From CAVWDI01 sp046259385 (lineage in GTDB: Bacteria; Chloroflexota; Anaerolineae; Anaerolineales; UBA4823), in NCBI GenBank assembly GCA_046259385.1, contig JBJYWI010000207.1, positions 1-26,540 of the forward strand: DNA of 26,540 nt, read 5' to 3'. Numbering within the stretch: the stretch's first letter is position 1; the number at the start of each line of letters is the position of its first letter. Positions 23,430-26,540 of the stretch are shown piece by piece. Below the pieces are notes generated by a model. The model ran no database searches. It was not told the origin of the DNA and worked only from the letters and a program-made list of their open reading frames with translations. Position numbers and translations under genes: made by a program.

Positions 23430-24902
23430 ATGGAATTTCCAGTTCTCAGTTTTATTGTTTTTACGCCTATTGTTGCTGGGTTGTTAATTTTACTAATTCC
23501 AGGTGGTCGTAAAAATGAAATACGAGTTACAGCCTTAGCTGCTGGATCACTGGCTTTAATTCTGTCAATTTGGGTCTATTTCTCCTACGATATTGATATA
23601 GGAGGATATCAATTCGTTGAAAAATATTCCTGGCTGCCACAATTCGGCATTTCTTATAATGTTGGAATTGATGGGATAAATGCCCCTCTTGTATTGCTGA
23701 CTGGAATAGTGATGTTCACCGGTGTGTTGATTTCGTGGGGTATAGATGACAGGCCGCGTGAATTTTTTGTTTTTCTTTTCATTTTGGCGACAGGAGTTTT
23801 TGGAGTTTTTGTCGCCCTAGATTTATTCATGCTTTTCTTTTTCTATGAAATCGCTGTGTTTCCAATGTATCTATTGATTTCAATCTGGGGATGGAAAGTT
23901 ACACGTGAATACGCAGCGATGAAGCTTACACTTTATCTCTTTATTGGTTCTGTAATCGCGCTGGTTGGCGCGCTTGCGATGTATTTTGCTTCTGGACTTG
24001 GCACTTTTAATATGATCGCTCTGGAGAGGGCAGGATTTTCAACAGCCTTTCAAAGGTTCTGGTTCCCATTTGTGTTTTTTGGTTTTGCAGTTCTAGGAGG
24101 TATCTTCCCATTTCACAACTGGAGTCCAGACGGACATGTAGCAGCACCAACCGCGGTATCCATGTTCCATGCCGGCGTTTTGATGAAATTGGGTGCTTTT
24201 GCTGCGTTGCGAGTAGGGATTATGCTTTTGCCAGAAGGTGCATCTTTTCATATGCCCTGGATAATATTATTGACACTGGTAAATGTTGTTTATGGGGCGT
24301 TTATTGCTTCTGTTCAATCTGATTTTAAATATGTCATCGGCTTTTCTTCAGTTTCACACATGGGCCTGGTGATTATGGGATTCGCCACATTAAATTCGAC
24401 AGGGATGCTTGGCGCAGGTATTCAAATGTTTTCGCATGGAATTATGACAGCTTTATTTTTTGCAGTTGTTGGTATCGTTTATGATCGAGCGCACACCCGT
24501 GAAATCAATCAACTAGGTGGCTTTCGAAAGGTTATGCCTCTTGTAACAGTGGCATTTATTGTTGGTGGTCTGGTTTCGATGGGTATGCCTGGCTTTTCTG
24601 GTTTTATCGCAGAATTTCCAATATTTATGGGTCTTTGGAAAAGTCATCCCTGGATTGCAGTTATTGCTGCAGTTTCTATTGTTATAACAGCATCATACAT
24701 TATTCGAATTATCGGGCAGGTTTTCTTCGGAAAAATTCCTGAACAATTTATCGGTCATATTTCAACAATTAACTCATTGGATAAAGTGGCGTTGGTATTT
24801 CTTACTGTGATTTTAGTTTTGGTGGGCATTTATCCCCCGGTAATGGTACCAATGGTTAATTCCGGTGTTGAGAACATCATGCGTCTTATAGGAGGAGCAT
24901 AA
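23430..24902 (+). CDS. nuoM: NADH-quinone oxidoreductase subunit M, second copy (TM7 lysine missing)
   Basis: This is a second NuoM-type pump subunit of 490 residues, clearly homologous along its whole length to the copy before it. E140 on TM5 (F-Y-E-I-A-V-F-P-M-Y), K253 on TM8 (G-V-L-M-K-L-G-A), H336 (F-S-H-G-I-M-T-A) and E395 on TM12 (S-G-F-I-A-E-F) are conserved. The TM7 lysine is replaced: the segment reads F-A-V-L222-G-G-I-F-P-F-H-N-W, with no charged residue between R209 and H229, where the first copy has V-K-V-P. The usual W-L-P-D-A-H is also altered to W-S-P-D-G-H. GGAGAGG lies just before ATG 23430. It probably fills the extra place along the extended NuoL helix, either as a weakened pump or with a changed mechanism. 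Confidence 0.93.
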   Translation: MEFPVLSFIVFTPIVAGLLILLIPGGRKNEIRVTALAAGSLALILSIWVYFSYDIDIGGYQFVEKYSWLPQFGISYNVGIDGINAPLVLLTGIVMFTGVLISWGIDDRPREFFVFLFILATGVFGVFVALDLFMLFFFYEIAVFPMYLLISIWGWKVTREYAAMKLTLYLFIGSVIALVGALAMYFASGLGTFNMIALERAGFSTAFQRFWFPFVFFGFAVLGGIFPFHNWSPDGHVAAPTAVSMFHAGVLMKLGAFAALRVGIMLLPEGASFHMPWIILLTLVNVVYGAFIASVQSDFKYVIGFSSVSHMGLVIMGFATLNSTGMLGAGIQMFSHGIMTALFFAVVGIVYDRAHTREINQLGGFRKVMPLVTVAFIVGGLVSMGMPGFSGFIAEFPIFMGLWKSHPWIAVIAAVSIVITASYIIRIIGQVFFGKIPEQFIGHISTINSLDKVALVFLTVILVLVGIYPPVMVPMVNSGVENIMRLIGGA

Positions 24903-24903
24903 A

Positions 24904-26346
24904 ATGTTTATAAATTATTCTATGCTCCTGGCGATACTCCCGCAAATTTTACTTGTGATTCTGGGAGGGATTGTATTGATACTTGAACTAGTTTTATCTA
25001 AAGATCAATACAGGAACATCGGTTGGGTAACTGCTATTGGTATGGCTTTCATTCTGCTGCTGAGTATTCCAACAATTCCGAAAGAAAGTGGGGAGTTAAC
25101 CTGGGGAGGGATGATAAAGCACGATTGGATTGGTTATATTTTTACGGTGATGGTTGTTTTTGGAGCAGGGATCAGCGCACTATTTGCGATGGATTTTAAG
25201 TCACTCGGAAAACAGGGTGGTTTTTTTGTACTTATAATTTCAGCAACGTTAGGCATGTCTTTTATGGCATCCGCGGCTGATCTGGTATTGTTATTTGTTG
25301 CAATAGAGACTTCTTCCTTATCACTTTATATTTTAGCTAGCCTATTTACTAATGAAGATGAATCCGCTGAAGCCGGTTTCAAGTACTTCCTCTTTGGAGC
25401 TTTAACATCAACCATTATGCTGTATGGTTTCAGTTTGCTATATGGTTTTTCAGGTTCGACAAATATTTACAGAATAGCCGAGAGTTTTCGAGCAGGTGGA
25501 ATTCCTTTAGCAGCAATTATCGGCAGCCTTTTGTTAGTGTTGGTTGGTTTCACATTTAAAATCTCAGGCGTTCCTTTCCATTTCTGGGCACCGGATGTTT
25601 ACCAGGGGGCACCAACGCCTGTTAGTGGTTTTCTCTCGACTGCTTCAAAGGCTGCAGGGTTTGTAGTGTTGGCGCGTGTTTTAGCAGCAGTTTTTCAAGA
25701 TATTTCCTTGTATTGGGGTGCGATTATTGCCGCAATAGCTGTTGCTTCTATGACTATCGGGAACCTATTAGCATTGACTCAAAAGAATATAAAACGCATG
25801 CTGGCTTATTCATCAATTGCACATGCAGGTTATGCATTGATTGGTCTTGTAACAATATCAAGGATTGGACTGAGCAGCATGGTGTTGTACTTAATTGTGT
25901 ACCTGGTGACGAATCTTGCGGCTTTCGGAATTGTATCCGCTTATGGTCGCATTGTAGGTTCTGATGAATTATCTGCTTATTATGGTATGAGTCGGCGTTC
26001 CCCCTGGCTTGCATTAGCTTTGCTGGTTGCGCTTCTATCACTAGCCGGTATGCCTCCATTAGGTGGATTTATAGCAAAAGTGTTTGTTTTTGCAGCTGCG
26101 GTTGATGCAAATATGGTATGGTTGGCTGTAGTAGGTGTACTCAATGCGATCATTGGATTGTATTATTATCTGACTGTATTAAAATATGTCTATTTGTACC
26201 GATCAGAAGATGAAGATAAACCTCTACCGGTGACTCGACCTATTATGGTAGCCCTTATTTTTCTATCAGTTGGTATTATTCTATTGGGTACATTACTTGC
26301 CCCCTGGTTTGATTGGGCGACCACTGCAGCAGCCTCGGTGTATTAA
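24904..26346 (+). CDS. nuoN: NADH-quinone oxidoreductase subunit N
   Basis: NuoN is the proximal antiporter-like pump, nearest the quinone end. The 480 residues include E135 (V-A-I-E-T-S-S-L), K219 (F-T-F-K-I-S-G-V-P-F-H), K249 (S-T-A-S-K-A-A-G-F) and K392 (G-F-I-A-K-V-F-V), the lysine typical of NuoN where NuoM and NuoL relatives may carry other groups. The N-A-x-I-G-x-Y-Y-Y-L block lies near 415-425. The ATG lies one base past the nuoM stop with GGAGGA 7 bases upstream, so it is translationally coupled. It closes the membrane-arm cluster. Confidence 0.96.
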   Translation: MFINYSMLLAILPQILLVILGGIVLILELVLSKDQYRNIGWVTAIGMAFILLLSIPTIPKESGELTWGGMIKHDWIGYIFTVMVVFGAGISALFAMDFKSLGKQGGFFVLIISATLGMSFMASAADLVLLFVAIETSSLSLYILASLFTNEDESAEAGFKYFLFGALTSTIMLYGFSLLYGFSGSTNIYRIAESFRAGGIPLAAIIGSLLLVLVGFTFKISGVPFHFWAPDVYQGAPTPVSGFLSTASKAAGFVVLARVLAAVFQDISLYWGAIIAAIAVASMTIGNLLALTQKNIKRMLAYSSIAHAGYALIGLVTISRIGLSSMVLYLIVYLVTNLAAFGIVSAYGRIVGSDELSAYYGMSRRSPWLALALLVALLSLAGMPPLGGFIAKVFVFAAAVDANMVWLAVVGVLNAIIGLYYYLTVLKYVYLYRSEDEDKPLPVTRPIMVALIFLSVGIILLGTLLAPWFDWATTAAASVY

Positions 26347-26363
26347 TTATTGAATAAGCTTTG

Positions 26364-26393
26364 TTGACGCTAAATAATCCGATATGATACAAT
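26364..26393 (+). promoter_or_regulatory. promoter of the AtpI-like gene, possibly giving leaderless mRNA
   Basis: TTGACG (26364-26369), an 18-base spacer and TACAAT (26388-26393) predict transcription starting at about 26400. The ATG is at 26402 and no Shine-Dalgarno sequence precedes it, so the transcript may have almost no leader. Confidence 0.6.
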
Positions 26394-26401
26394 TTTCAAC
26401 C

Positions 26402-26540
26402 ATGAGCCCAGATGCCAATGAGCGGGTTGGAAAACAGCGACAAAGCAATTTCAGTTATACATTGGCAGCGGTTACAGGACAGGTGGGATGCCTAACATCA
26501 TTTCTATTAGTGGCATCCCTTTTTGGTGGAATCTGGTTGG
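26402..26540 (+). CDS. probable AtpI/AtpZ family protein, N-terminus only
   Basis: The frame is open from ATG 26402 to the window edge (46 codons). A polar start (about 18 residues) leads into A-A-V-T-G-Q-V-G-C-L-T-S-F-L-L-V-A and F-G-G-I-W-L, the first membrane helix of a small two-helix protein. This pattern fits the AtpI/AtpZ family, which usually precedes the genes for the F-type ATP synthase and helps assemble its c-ring or its ion supply. If right, an atp operon should follow, placing ATP synthase next to complex I. Only one helix is visible, so the call rests on motif style. Confidence 0.55.
   Translation, partial: MSPDANERVGKQRQSNFSYTLAAVTGQVGCLTSFLLVASLFGGIWL

Overview
The window looks like a metagenome-derived scaffold from a Chloroflexota bacterium, most likely class Anaerolineae. 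It contains a run of 10 N with damaged sequence beside it. The taxonomic guess rests on gene content and protein style: a T-box leader on an ilvE-leuS pair, tandem FemAB proteins, a Cys-His transglutaminase membrane protein, a nuo locus with two nuoM genes, and an AtpI-like protein with a G-Q-V-G-C-L-T motif. I could not test it by database search. By eye, ilvE-leuS is richer in G+C (about 53% in one line counted) than the polysaccharide and nuo genes (about 43% in one line counted).

Left end (1-1580): gene-poor, accessory-looking DNA. One small gene of unknown function (279-674) is followed by two arrays of short direct repeats and then by the 3' half of a tRNA-Ala(CGC), cut exactly at the anticodon loop. 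This is the classic scar of an integrative element. The geometry places the element to the left of about position 909. Beyond it lie a terminator-like hairpin, a small repeat with inverted ends and an isolated hairpin.

Amino-acid block (1581-6307): an intact tRNA-Ala(GGC) with its promoter, then a second promoter and a complete T-box leader with a CTC (Leu) specifier. The leader controls branched-chain aminotransferase (ilvE) and leucyl-tRNA synthetase (leuS). ridA follows. Uncharged tRNA-Leu would therefore raise both leucine synthesis and charging.

Cell-surface block (6475-16651): an ExoA-like family 2 glycosyltransferase, a polyprenyl-phosphate sugar-phosphate transferase and a FlaA1/CapD-type NDP-sugar dehydratase/epimerase are followed by two tandem FemAB-type aminoacyltransferases. 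The first of these is broken by the assembly gap, but its C-terminus can be read beyond it. Then come a D-cysteine desulfhydrase-like PLP enzyme and, on the minus strand, a TgpA-like transglutaminase membrane protein.

Respiratory block (17002-26540): nuoA, an intrinsic terminator, then nuoH-J-K-L-M-M-N, followed by the start of a probable AtpI/AtpZ gene. All seven classes of complex I membrane subunit are present and no peripheral-arm gene (B, C, D, E, F, G, I) is. The locus has the marks of a four-pump ('2M') complex I: a second NuoM, and a NuoL whose lateral helix carries an in-phase 27-residue tandem duplication that could span the extra pump. The second NuoM lacks the TM7 lysine thought to be central to proton transfer. 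This is the most interesting feature of the window.
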